A stretch of DNA of 64,000 nucleotides from Promicromonospora umidemergens (GTDB taxonomy: Bacteria > Actinomycetota > Actinomycetes > Actinomycetales > Cellulomonadaceae), in NCBI RefSeq assembly GCF_024171995.1, contig NZ_JAMTCT010000020.1, positions 51,249 to 115,248 on the forward strand. The letters are read 5' to 3'. The position numbers and the translations under genes were made by a program. This document shows positions 50,304 through 59,799 of this stretch, in pieces; position 1 is the stretch's first letter; each line of letters begins with the position of its first letter. A model generated the notes under the pieces. The model searched no databases, had not been told where the DNA came from, and worked only from the letters and a program-made list of their open reading frames with translations.

Positions 50304-51653
50304 ATGCGAGCCAGCACCCCCGCGCGCCTGACCGGCGCAGCCGCGGCAGCGGCCCTGCTGGCCGGGGCGCTCGTCGCCTCGGCAGGCACGGCCTCGGCAG
50401 GCACGATGTCGGCAGGCGCGACGTCGGCAGGCACAGCCCCGACGTCGTCGGCGGACACGCTCTCGGCGGGCACCTCGTCCGACGGCGGCCGGCGCGGCAC
50501 CGGCCACAAGACCCTGCGCGCTGCCACCTACAACCTGTCGCTCAACCGCGCGGAGGAGGGCGAGCTCGTCGACGACCTGTCCACGGGTGGCGACGCCCAG
50601 GCGGCGACGGTCGCCGAGGTCATCCAGCACGCCAACCCCGACGTCGTGCTGCTGAACGAGTTCGACTACTCCGGTGACGCCGACGCATACGCCGCCGCGG
50701 ACCTGTTCCGGGAGAACTACCTCGAGGTGCCGCAGGGCACCGGCGATCCGGTGGAGTACCCGTACGCCTTCGTGGCACCGGTGAACACGGGGGTCCCGAG
50801 CGGGTTCGACCTGAACAACGACGGGACGGTGGGCGGGGGCGACGACGCCCTCGGTTTCGGCCTGTTCCCGGGGCAGTACGGCATGGTGGTGCTGTCGAAG
50901 TACCCGATCCAGCACGACCGGGTGCGCACGTTCCAGGACTTCAGGTGGCAGGACATGCCGGGCGCGCTGCTGCCCGACGACCCCGCCACCGACGCGCCGG
51001 CCGACTGGTACTCGGCCGAGGAGCTGGCGGCCCTGCCTCTGTCGAGCAAGTCGCACTGGGACGTCCCCGTGCGCGTCGGGCGCGACACGGTGCACGTCCT
51101 GGCGGCACACCCGACCCCGCCGTCGTTCGACGGGACCGAGGACCGCAACGGGCTGCGCAACCATGACGAGATCCGGTTCTGGGCCGACTACGTGCGCGGT
51201 GGCCGCGCCGCCGGCTACCAGTACGACGACGCGGGCCGGCGCGGCGGGCTGCGGCCCGGCTCGTCGTTCGTGATCGTGGGCGACTACAACGCCGACCCCC
51301 TCGACGGCGACTCCGTCACCGGCGATTCTGGGGCCGCGGCGATCGACCAGCTGCTGCACCACCCGTGGATCGCCGACCCGCAGGCGACGTCGGCGGGCGC
51401 TCCCGAGGCTGCCGGGCTCCAGGCCGGGGCGAACCTCGACCACCTGGGCGACCCGGCGCTGGACACCGCCGACTTCGCCGACACGGCACCGGGCAACCTG
51501 CGCGTCGACTACGTGCTGCCGTCGCGTGACCTGCGGGTCCGGGACGCCGGCGTCTTCTGGCCGGTCGCCGCCGACCCGCTGTCCCGGCTCACGGGCGCCT
51601 ACCCGTTCCCGAGCAGCGACCACCGCCTGGTCTGGACCGACCTGAAGCCCTGA
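50304..51653 (+). CDS. Secreted endonuclease/exonuclease/phosphatase-family protein
   Basis: A 449-residue secreted enzyme. Residues 1-33 are a signal peptide, followed by SAGT repeats (SAGTMSAGATSAGT) that look disordered. The EEP fold starts at LRAATYNLSLNR; the metal Glu is in DVVLLNEFDY. IVGDYNADPLDGDS and SSDHRLVW give the Asn/Asp pair and the catalytic His. A calcium-type loop DLNNDGTVGGGDD is inserted near residue 170. It could be an extracellular nuclease or phosphodiesterase. AAGGAG precedes ATG 50304-50306. A long hairpin follows it at once. Confidence 0.85.
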   Translation: MRASTPARLTGAAAAAALLAGALVASAGTASAGTMSAGATSAGTAPTSSADTLSAGTSSDGGRRGTGHKTLRAATYNLSLNRAEEGELVDDLSTGGDAQAATVAEVIQHANPDVVLLNEFDYSGDADAYAAADLFRENYLEVPQGTGDPVEYPYAFVAPVNTGVPSGFDLNNDGTVGGGDDALGFGLFPGQYGMVVLSKYPIQHDRVRTFQDFRWQDMPGALLPDDPATDAPADWYSAEELAALPLSSKSHWDVPVRVGRDTVHVLAAHPTPPSFDGTEDRNGLRNHDEIRFWADYVRGGRAAGYQYDDAGRRGGLRPGSSFVIVGDYNADPLDGDSVTGDSGAAAIDQLLHHPWIADPQATSAGAPEAAGLQAGANLDHLGDPALDTADFADTAPGNLRVDYVLPSRDLRVRDAGVFWPVAADPLSRLTGAYPFPSSDHRLVWTDLKP

Positions 51654-51654
51654 G

Positions 51655-51721
51655 ATCGTCGGGTGCGGGATCTTCGCCCGTCCGGTTCCGTCTGGAGGGC
51701 GAGAATCCCGCACCCGACGAT
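51655..51721 (+). terminator. 25-bp hairpin after the EEP gene
   Basis: Arms 51655-51679 and 51697-51721 pair with two mismatches and a 17-base loop. It starts two bases after the EEP stop codon and ends 25 bases before the next start. Confidence 0.75.
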
Positions 51722-51745
51722 GCTTTGCGCGGATAGGCTGACGCG

Positions 51746-54007
51746 GTGTCCGACGCCCTGACCCCCGCCGAGATCGACCCCGCCACCACACCCCCCTCCA
51801 CGGCGCGCCGCCCGAGCGAGCGAACGTTCCACGGCGACACCGTCACGGACCACTACGAGTGGCTGCGCCGCAAGGACGACCCCGAGGTCGTCGCACACCT
51901 GGAGGCGCAGAACGCGTGGGCCCTGGCCCGCCAGGAGCATCTGGCGCCGCTGCGGCAGACCCTGTTCGACGAGATCAAGGGCCGCACCCTCGAGACCGAC
52001 CTCTCGGTCCCCTCCCGCGACGGCGACTGGTGGTACTACGCCCGCACGGTCGAGGGCCAGCAGTACGCGATCCACGCGCGCTACCCCGCCGCCGGGCCCG
52101 ACGACTGGACGCCCCGCTTGCTCGAGCCCGGCGAGCCGGTGCCGGGCGAGCAGGTGCTGCTGGACCAGAACGTCGCGGCCGCCGGCCACGACTTCTTCGC
52201 ACTCGGCTCGCTCGACGTGTCCGACGACGGTTCCCGGCTGCTCCACGCGTCCGACACAGCCGGTGACGAGCGCTACACGCTGCGCGTTCGCGACCTGGCG
52301 ACGGGCGAGGATCTCCCGGACGAGGTGCGGGACACCGCACCCGGCGGACTGTTCGCCCCCGACGGCGAGCACATCTTCTACCTCACCGTCGACGAGGCCT
52401 GGCGCCCGTGGCGGGTCTGGCGGCACAGGCTCGGCACGCCCGCGTCCGACGACGTGCTCGTGTTCGAGGAGCCCGACGAGCGGTACTGGGTCGGCGTCGG
52501 GCTGTCACGGTCGAAGAAGTACCTGCAGATCGAGCTCGGCTCCAAGGTGACCAGCGAGTCGTGGCTGCTGGAGTCCGACGACCCGACGGGTGAGTTCCGG
52601 ATCGTGTGGCCGCGCCGCGAGGGCGTCGAGTACTCGGTGGAGCACGCCGTGCTGCCTGCCTCGCTGGTCGAGCCACCTTCGCTGTCCGAGCCGCCGTCGC
52701 TCGTCGAGCCCGTCGAGACCCAGGACGCGGCGCCCGCGACCCGCGACGTGCTCCTGGTCCTGCACAACAAGGACGCCCTGAACTTCGAGCTGGTCTGCTC
52801 ACCGGTGCCCGCACCCGGCGAGACGGTCACCCCGGAGGCGGCGACCGTCGTCGTGCCGCACGCACCGGACGTGCGCCTGGAAGGCGTGAGCGCGAGCGAG
52901 CGCTACCTCGTGCTCTACTACCGCCGAGAGGCGATCTCCCGCTCGGCGGTGCTGTCGCTGGAGGCACGCCTCGACCAGCGGGACTGGGACTTCCAGGAGA
53001 TCTCGTTCGGTCAGCCGCTGGAGTCGGTCGGCGCGGGCGTGGGCGTGTGGGAGCAGCCCAACCTCAAGGCCGGTTACACGTCGTTCGTGACACCGCAGTC
53101 GCTCTACCTGTACGACGTCGCCTCCGGCGAGCGCACCCTGCTCAAGCAGCAGCCGGTGCTCGGCGGCTACGACCCCGCCGACTACGACCAGCGCAGGGAG
53201 TGGGCGGTCGCCGAGGACGGGACGCGGATCCCGATCTCCCTGGTCTGGCGCAAGGACAAGGTCCGGTTCGGCTCCGACGTCCCCGCCGAGCCTGCGCCCC
53301 TCCTCCTGTACGGGTACGGCGCCTACGAGATGTCGATAGACCCCTACTTCTCGGTGCCGCGCCTGAGCCTGCTGGACCGCGGCGTCGTGTTCGCCGTCGC
53401 GCACGTGCGGGGCGGAGGCGAGATGGGCCGCGCCTGGTACGACGACGGCAAGCTGGGCGCCAAGCGCAATACCTTCACCGACTTCGTGGCCTCTGGCCGG
53501 CACCTCGTCGACAGCGGCTGGACGTCGTCCGAGCGCATGGTGGCCGACGGCGGCAGCGCCGGCGGGCTGCTCGTCGGAGCCGCGACCAACCTGGCCCCCG
53601 AGCTGTTCGCGGGCGTGCTGGCCGGCGTGCCGTTCGTGGACGCGCTGACGTCGATGCTCGACCCGACGCTCCCCCTCACCGTCACCGAGTGGGACGAGTG
53701 GGGCGATCCGCTGCACGATCCAGAGGTGTACGCGTACATGCGCTCGTACACGCCGTACGAGAACGTGGCGGACGACGCCTCGCACTACCCCCGGATCCTG
53801 GCCACCACCAGCTTCAACGACACCCGCGTGCTGTACGTGGAGCCGGCGAAGTGGGTGGCCCGGCTGCAGGCCGCCGGCGCGCCCGCGATGCTGAAGATCG
53901 AGATGTCGGCGGGGCACGGCGGCGTCTCGGGGCGCTACTCCGCGTGGGAGCAGATCGCGTTCGAGCACGCGTGGGTGCTGGATGTCCTGAGCCTCGCCGA
54001 CCGCTGA
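51746..54007 (+). CDS. ptrB: Oligopeptidase B-like serine peptidase (family S9A)
   Basis: A 753-residue cytoplasmic peptidase. About residues 1-480 comprise the N-terminal arm and seven-bladed propeller, and 480-753 the alpha/beta-hydrolase domain. The catalytic triad is visible: Ser604 in DGGSAGGLL, Asp692 in TSFNDTRVLY and His724 in SAGHGGVSGR. It should cleave peptides after basic residues. GTG 51746-51748 is the start. It is about 40 residues longer than usual; part of the excess is a Pro/Ser insertion (about 306-330) encoded by 18-bp repeats and ending in SLVEPVET. Confidence 0.92.
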   Translation: MSDALTPAEIDPATTPPSTARRPSERTFHGDTVTDHYEWLRRKDDPEVVAHLEAQNAWALARQEHLAPLRQTLFDEIKGRTLETDLSVPSRDGDWWYYARTVEGQQYAIHARYPAAGPDDWTPRLLEPGEPVPGEQVLLDQNVAAAGHDFFALGSLDVSDDGSRLLHASDTAGDERYTLRVRDLATGEDLPDEVRDTAPGGLFAPDGEHIFYLTVDEAWRPWRVWRHRLGTPASDDVLVFEEPDERYWVGVGLSRSKKYLQIELGSKVTSESWLLESDDPTGEFRIVWPRREGVEYSVEHAVLPASLVEPPSLSEPPSLVEPVETQDAAPATRDVLLVLHNKDALNFELVCSPVPAPGETVTPEAATVVVPHAPDVRLEGVSASERYLVLYYRREAISRSAVLSLEARLDQRDWDFQEISFGQPLESVGAGVGVWEQPNLKAGYTSFVTPQSLYLYDVASGERTLLKQQPVLGGYDPADYDQRREWAVAEDGTRIPISLVWRKDKVRFGSDVPAEPAPLLLYGYGAYEMSIDPYFSVPRLSLLDRGVVFAVAHVRGGGEMGRAWYDDGKLGAKRNTFTDFVASGRHLVDSGWTSSERMVADGGSAGGLLVGAATNLAPELFAGVLAGVPFVDALTSMLDPTLPLTVTEWDEWGDPLHDPEVYAYMRSYTPYENVADDASHYPRILATTSFNDTRVLYVEPAKWVARLQAAGAPAMLKIEMSAGHGGVSGRYSAWEQIAFEHAWVLDVLSLADR
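52661..52714 (+). repeat. Three 18-bp repeats inside the ptrB-like gene, REP-like end
   Basis: TCGCTGGTCGAGCCACCT, TCGCTGTCCGAGCCGCCG and TCGCTCGTCGAGCCCGTC follow one another, then GAGACC. They encode SLVEPP, SLSEPP and SLVEPVET in a propeller loop. The last unit looks like half of a palindromic repeat (GTCGAGCCCGTCGAGAC), a type I recall as common between genes in Micrococcales. Confidence 0.5.
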
Positions 54008-54023
54008 TCCGTCAGCGGTCGGC
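53996..54023 (+). terminator. 12-bp hairpin spanning the ptrB-like stop codon
   Basis: GCCGACCGCTGA (53996-54007) pairs perfectly with 54012-54023 around a TCCG loop. The TGA stop codon is the last triplet of the first arm. Convergent threonine aldolase ends 20 bases further on. Confidence 0.7.
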
Positions 54024-54042
54024 CTTGGCCGCGAGGGCCCGG

Positions 54043-55158
54043 TCAGAGGGCGTCGGCAAGCACCCGTACGAACCCGTCGACGTCCGCCTCCGTGGTGTCC
54101 CACGCGCACATCCAGCGCACCTCGACGCGGTCCGCCGTCTCGCCGGCTGCCCAGTCGTAGAAGCGCGTGTGGGCACGCGCCCGGTCGGCAGCGGCGCGAG
54201 GCAGGGTCGCGAACACGACGTTGGCCTCGGTCGGACAGGTGATGCGGACGGTCCCGGTCAGGCCTGCCGCCTCGATGCCCGCGCGCAGGCGCGCCGCCAT
54301 CGCGTTGGAGTGCGTGGCGTTGCGCAGCCACAGGGGCGCGCTGTCCCCTGTGCCGGACGTCGGTGTGCCCGGCTCGCCGAGCAGCGCCAGGAGCTGTGCC
54401 GACACGAACCGGGTCTTCGACGCGAGCTGCATGGTGGCCTTGCGCAGGTAGGGCACCGCTTCGACCAGCCCGGCCGGTGCGCCGGCCGCCCCGCGCGAGC
54501 CCGCCGCGCCGTCGGCCAGCACCACTACCGCCTCGCCGAGCATGCCGCCGTTCTTCGCCGCGCCGAGGGACACGATGTCCACGCCGACGTCGGTGGTGAT
54601 CTCCCGCAGCCCGACGCCGAGCGTGGCCGCCGCGTTCGCCAGACGTGACCCGTCGACGTGCACGCGCAGGCCGATCGCATGGGCGGTGTCGGCGAGGAGC
54701 TTGAGGTCGGCAGGCGAGTAGACGGTGCCGAGCTCGGTGACCTGCGTGAGGCTCAGGACCGCCGGCTGCGCGCGCTGCACGTTGCCGATGTCGCCGGCGT
54801 AGCGGTCGACGGCGTCGGGCCCGATGCGGCCCTGCACGCTCGGTGCGGCCAGGACCTTGAGACCGCCGACGCGCTCGGGGGCGCCGTTCTCGTCGGTGTG
54901 GGCGTGCGCGACGTCGCTGGTGATCACGCCGCCCCAGCGAGGTGCGGCGGCCATGAGGCTGATGACGTTAGCGCCCGTGCCGTTCAGGACCGGGAAGATG
55001 CGGGCCTGGTCGCCGAACACCTCGGTGGCGCGCTCCTGGAGACGGGCGGAGACGGGGTCGTCACCGTACGAGACGGCGGCCCCGTCGTTGGCCGCGACGA
55101 TCGCGGCCATGACCTCGGGGTGGACGGGGGCGTAGTTGTCGGAGGCGAGATGCTGCAC
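54043..55158 (-). CDS. ltaE: Low-specificity L-threonine aldolase
   Basis: A 371-residue PLP enzyme that splits threonine or allo-threonine to glycine and acetaldehyde. It begins HLASDNYAPVHPEVMAAI, the usual family start. The PLP lysine is in SLGAAKNGGMLGEAVV, and VHVDGSRLANAAATLG holds the Asp and Arg that contact the cofactor. The start GTG at 55156-55158 is preferred by homology; a GTG nine codons upstream is open as well. It is convergent with the ptrB-like gene and separated by a palindrome from the Liv cluster downstream on the other side. Confidence 0.9.
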   Translation of the reverse strand: MQHLASDNYAPVHPEVMAAIVAANDGAAVSYGDDPVSARLQERATEVFGDQARIFPVLNGTGANVISLMAAAPRWGGVITSDVAHAHTDENGAPERVGGLKVLAAPSVQGRIGPDAVDRYAGDIGNVQRAQPAVLSLTQVTELGTVYSPADLKLLADTAHAIGLRVHVDGSRLANAAATLGVGLREITTDVGVDIVSLGAAKNGGMLGEAVVVLADGAAGSRGAAGAPAGLVEAVPYLRKATMQLASKTRFVSAQLLALLGEPGTPTSGTGDSAPLWLRNATHSNAMAARLRAGIEAAGLTGTVRITCPTEANVVFATLPRAAADRARAHTRFYDWAAGETADRVEVRWMCAWDTTEADVDGFVRVLADAL

Positions 55159-55185
55159 GCCCCCATTCTCCCTCTCCCCCAACAC

Positions 55186-55226
55186 GTCAGACGTACGGGT
55201 CGCCTGAGGCGACCCGTACGTCTGAC
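55186..55226 (-). terminator. 19-bp perfect hairpin after the second Liv operon
   Basis: GTCAGACGTACGGGTCGCC (55186-55204) pairs without mismatch with 55208-55226; the loop is TGA. It starts 18 bases after the LivF stop on the minus strand. Confidence 0.8.
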
Positions 55227-55243
55227 ACGTCGCGGGAGGTGGG

Positions 55244-56025
<782 letters not shown>

Positions 56026-56029
<4 letters not shown>

Positions 56030-57048
56030 CGCTTCTCCTCCTCGGCCTCGAGCCGGGCCAGCACTGCGGGGTCGAGCAGCGCGTCGTCCCCGAGATCGGT
56101 GTCGTGGTGGGCGCCGAGGTAGGCGTCCACGACGGCCTGGTCCTGCATCACGCTGTCCGGCGGGCCTTCGGCCACGATGCGGCCCTCGGCCATGACGACC
56201 ACCCAGTCGGAGATGTGCCGGACGGCGTGCATGTCGTGCTCGACGAACAGCACGGTCATGCCCTCGTCGCGCAGCGCCTGGACGTGGTGGAGCAGCGACT
56301 GCACCAGGGCAGGGTTCACGCCGGCCATGGGCTCGTCGAGCATGATCATGGTCGGGTTGGTCATGAGGGCCCTGGCCATCTCCAGCAGCTTGCGCTGCCC
56401 ACCGGAGAGCGACCCGGCGAAGTCGTCCTTCTTCGCGGCGAGGTTGAACCGCTCCAGGATCTCCATCGCCTTGACCGTGTTCCGCTTCTCCACGCCCGAC
56501 CACAGCGGCCGGAACAGGGAACCGAACAGGTTCTCGCCGGGGTTGCCCGGCGCGGCCAGCAGCATGTTCTGCAGCACCGTCAGGCGCGACAGCGCCTTGG
56601 TGAGCTGGAACGTGCGGACCATGCCGGTGCGAGCCAGCTTCGCGGCGCTGGTGTGGGTGATCGGCCGGCCCTCGAACTCCCACTTGCCCTGGTTGGGCTT
56701 GTCGAAGCCGGTCAGCAGGTTGAAGAACGTCGTCTTTCCCGCACCGTTGGGGCCGATCAGCGCGGTGATAGCGCCACGCTGCACCTCCAGGTGGTCCACG
56801 TCGACGGCGGTCATACCGCCGAAGCGGCGCTGCACGCCGGTGGCCGTGAGGATCATGTCCGGCTTCGCGACGCCGACCTTCGCCTCCACGTGGCTCAGCG
56901 TCTCGGTCACCTTCCTGGCGGCGTCGCTGCGCTCGTCGTCCGACACTGCGGCAGCCTCTGCGGCCGCGACGGCCCCGATCGGCTCCGCCTCGTCGGGCGT
57001 GGTCGGCTCGACGGGCTCGTTCTCGTTCTTCGTCTTCTCAACGGACAT
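56026..57048 (-). CDS. livG: Branched-chain amino-acid type ABC importer ATPase LivG
   Basis: A 340-residue ABC ATPase. The first 65 residues are an acidic, Pro/Glu/Ala-rich extension with no counterpart in ordinary LivG. The ATPase core follows: Walker A GPNGAGKTT, Q-loop MVRTFQLTKALSRLTVLQNM, signature SLSGGQRKLLEMARALM, Walker B MLDEPMAGVNPAL, and VLFVEHDMHAVRHISDWVVV. Its start overlaps the LivM end by 11 bases. Confidence 0.93.
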
Positions 57049-58024
57049 CGAAGGCGAGCTCCTTCTTGTTTCCCAGGATGCCTTGCGGCCGGAAGATCAC
57101 GATGCACATCAGCGCGACGCCCACCATGAGGCCGGCCAGGTGCTCCACGTTCTGCGCCGGCATGACGTCGCTGAGCCCCGCGCGCATGCCCGTGCGGAGC
57201 AGCATGTAGACGAAGAAGAACAGCATCGAGCCCAGTACCGGCCCGAACAGGGTGGCGGCACCGCCGAGCAGCATGACGGTCCAGACGAAGAACGTCAGGG
57301 TGCGGCCCATGTTGTCGGGGGCGACGGATATGGGTAGCACGAACAACATGCCCGCCAAGGATCCGGCGATACCGCCGAGGACCAGGGCCTGCATCTTGTA
57401 GGAGAAGACGTTCTTGCCGAGGGCACGCACGGCGTCCTCGTCCTCACGGATCCCCTTGAGCACCCGGCCCCACGGGCTCCGGGTGATGAGCCAGACCAGG
57501 AGGACGGCGATCAGCACGACGCCCCAGGCGAAGATCCGGGTCCACCAGGAGTCCGACCCGTTGTGGATGTACTCGAGCGGCCCGATGGCGGTCCGCCCGT
57601 CCGGCAGCGGGGACAGGTCCTGGAAGGTGCCCTTGTACGCGGTGCCGGCAAGACCCGAGGCGCCGCCGGTGTACTCGGCCCAGAGGGTGGAACGGCCGGC
57701 GAACCGGATGATCTCCGCCGCTGAGATGGTCACGATCGCGAGGTAGTCCCCGCGCAGCTTCAGCGTGGGGATGCCGAGCACGAAGGCCAGCAGAGCACCC
57801 GCGGCCGCCGCGATGAGGAAGGCGAGCCAGAACGGCGCGCCCTCGATGGTGGCGATAGCGAACCCGTACGCCCCCATCAGCATGAAGCCGGCCTGGCCGA
57901 TGTTGAGCAGCCCCGTGTAGCCGAAGTGCAGGTTGAGGCCGATCGCCGCGAGAGCGTATGCGGCGGTGGCGGGCGCAATGAGCTGGCCAAGCGCCTGGAT
58001 GAGGATTCGACTCAGTTCGTCCAT
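57038..58024 (-). CDS. livM: Branched-chain amino-acid type ABC importer permease LivM
   Basis: A 328-residue permease with about nine helices. ALAAIGLNLHFGYTGLLNIG and QAGFMLMGAYGFA are LivM hallmarks, as is the coupling loop GRVLKGIREDEDAVRALGKN. It starts 13 bases after LivH, and its AAAGGAG ribosome site overlaps the LivH stop region. It works with LivH to form the membrane channel. Confidence 0.93.
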   Translation of the reverse strand: MDELSRILIQALGQLIAPATAAYALAAIGLNLHFGYTGLLNIGQAGFMLMGAYGFAIATIEGAPFWLAFLIAAAAGALLAFVLGIPTLKLRGDYLAIVTISAAEIIRFAGRSTLWAEYTGGASGLAGTAYKGTFQDLSPLPDGRTAIGPLEYIHNGSDSWWTRIFAWGVVLIAVLLVWLITRSPWGRVLKGIREDEDAVRALGKNVFSYKMQALVLGGIAGSLAGMLFVLPISVAPDNMGRTLTFFVWTVMLLGGAATLFGPVLGSMLFFFVYMLLRTGMRAGLSDVMPAQNVEHLAGLMVGVALMCIVIFRPQGILGNKKELAFDVR

Positions 58025-58037
58025 GACGATTCTCCTT

Positions 58038-59480
58038 TCAGCCGACCCGCACGGCGCGACCGAGCAGGCCCTGGGGCCTGAACAGCAGCACGAGGATGAG
58101 GATCAAGAGGCCCGAGGCGTACCGAAGGCTGCTCGGCATGCCGGGGATGAGGGTGGACATCTCGACGACGAGGCCGATCACTATGGATCCGGCCAGGGCG
58201 CCGAAGGCCGTGCCCATGCCGCCGAGCGTCACCGCCGCGAACATGAGCAGCAGCAGGATCATGCCGAGCGTCCACGTGAACGAGCCGAACGAGATCGCGA
58301 GCAGCATGCCGGACAGGCCGGCCAGGCCGGTGGACACGGTCCAGACGATGCGCACGATGCGGTCCGGGTTGATCCCCGTTGCCGCTGCCAGCGCGGGGTT
58401 GTCGGAGACGGCACGTGTCGCACGGCCGATCCGGGTCCGCGTGAGGAACCAGGCGATGACGCCGATCACGACCAGAGCGACGAGCATCGAGAGCCAGGAC
58501 GCGGCGCTGAGGGTGACGCCCGCGATCTCGACCGGTCGAGCGTTCGACGACAGCACCCGCTGGGAGCGGCCGCCGATGACCATCTGGATCGCGTACTGCA
58601 GAGCCATCGACAGACCGATGGTCACGATCATGAGCTGCATGACGGGTGTGCCACGTCTGCGTAGCGGTCCCCACAGGACCACGTCCTGGAACCACCCCGT
58701 CGCGGCGCAGACGATGATCGTGACGAGCACGGCCGCCCAGACCGGCAGGCCCCACCAGTTGATCGACACGAATCCGAGCAGGGCGCCGAGCGTCACCTGC
58801 TCGCCGTGCGAGAAGGTCGAGATGCCGGTGGTGCCGTAGATCAGGCTCAGGCCCACCGAGGCGAGCGCGAGGAGCAGGCCGAACCGGATGCCCGAACCGA
58901 ACTGCTGCCAGACCTGGCTGAACGCCGGCCATCCTGAGACGTTCTCCGTCGATCCATCGGCGCCGATGCCGCTGGCTTCCGCCTCGTCGTCCGTGCTGGC
59001 CCCTTCGCCGTCAGCGGTCTCCGACGGCTCCGTCGTCGATCCGGTCTCGGCGGGCGCCGAGCCTGCCGTGATGCTGAACGCCCCGCGGGCCGTCGAACCC
59101 AGCTGAGCCGTGACCTGACGTTCAGCGGCATTCGGCTGCATACCGTCCGGCACCGTCGCCGGATCGAGGGTCAGCGTGTAGCTGCCGACCTCGGGGACCG
59201 CGACGGACACCGGTCCGTCGGTGGAGGTCACGACCTCCTCGAAGCCCTGGCCGCTGATCGTCACGTCGACGCCGGGCAGGGGTTCGTTGTTCTCGTCGAG
59301 CACGATCGGGGAGACACATGCGGTGGTCCCGTCAGGGGTGCAGTCGGTGGCGACGTCCGTTGTGGACGCGGCAGCTGGGGCGGCGAGCATCGCCGCGCTC
59401 GCGGTCAAGCCCGCGAGTACCGCCACGACGACGGCGAGGATTCGCCGCGCCGCGGAGGCGATCTGTCGGTCGGCTGTCAT
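58038..59480 (-). CDS. livH: LivH-type permease with an exported Ig/CnaB-like N-terminal domain
   Basis: A 480-residue fusion. Residues 1-39 are a cleavable-type signal (ILAVVVAVLAGLTASAA). Residues 45-138 form a small beta-rich domain with a Cys47/Cys55 pair and the prealbumin/CnaB pattern NNEPLPGVDVTISGQGF, then GPVSVAVPEVGSYTLTLDP. An acidic Ser/Thr/Glu linker covers 140-185. The LivH permease follows (LLLALASVGLSLIYGTTGIS; RIGRATRAVSDNPALAAATG). Ordinary LivH has about 290 residues and lacks the first 180. GGAGGA supports the start. The extra domain should face outside, near the binding protein. Confidence 0.88.
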   Translation of the reverse strand: MTADRQIASAARRILAVVVAVLAGLTASAAMLAAPAAASTTDVATDCTPDGTTACVSPIVLDENNEPLPGVDVTISGQGFEEVVTSTDGPVSVAVPEVGSYTLTLDPATVPDGMQPNAAERQVTAQLGSTARGAFSITAGSAPAETGSTTEPSETADGEGASTDDEAEASGIGADGSTENVSGWPAFSQVWQQFGSGIRFGLLLALASVGLSLIYGTTGISTFSHGEQVTLGALLGFVSINWWGLPVWAAVLVTIIVCAATGWFQDVVLWGPLRRRGTPVMQLMIVTIGLSMALQYAIQMVIGGRSQRVLSSNARPVEIAGVTLSAASWLSMLVALVVIGVIAWFLTRTRIGRATRAVSDNPALAAATGINPDRIVRIVWTVSTGLAGLSGMLLAISFGSFTWTLGMILLLLMFAAVTLGGMGTAFGALAGSIVIGLVVEMSTLIPGMPSSLRYASGLLILILVLLFRPQGLLGRAVRVG

Positions 59481-59621
59481 GTGCCGGGTCCTCCGTGGTG
59501 TCTGGGGCTGGCCAAGGGGCTGAGCCTCCGGGCCACCGTTCTCCCCGTGATGTAGCAGCCCTGAACGGGCCGTGTATCGCAAGGTTTTCGCGAGCGTGCC
59601 GGAAGTGTAGCCGTGGTTTGT

Positions 59622-59649
59622 GTCACATTCGGCGCAGCCGATGTCACAC
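59622..59649 (-). promoter_or_regulatory. Paired GTCACA boxes upstream of the livH-type gene
   Basis: GTCACA at 59622-59627 and GTCACAC at 59643-59649 are direct repeats 21 bases apart, two helical turns. The same box occurs twice upstream of the binding-protein gene. The 319-base gap 59481-59799 contains no gene; these boxes and the hairpin at 59703-59750 are all I can see in it. Confidence 0.4.
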
Positions 59650-59702
59650 GAAAGAGTTACGGTCCGCCTGCTTTTGTCTACAGGAAACATCAACCGAGGC
59701 AG

Positions 59703-59750
59703 GACGACGGCCCGGTCACCCTCCGCGCGGAAGGCGATCGGGCCGTCGTC
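59703..59750 (-). terminator. Hairpin after the binding-protein gene
   Basis: GACGACGGCCCGGTC (59703-59717) pairs with 59736-59750 with one mismatch, and CCTCCGCGCGGAAGG inside adds a small stem. Lying between the binding-protein gene and the permease gene, it probably keeps binding-protein mRNA more abundant. Confidence 0.65.
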
Positions 59751-59799
59751 ACAAGTGGGCTGACCCCGGCCGTGGCAGGCGGTCACCCCGGTTCGCGGG

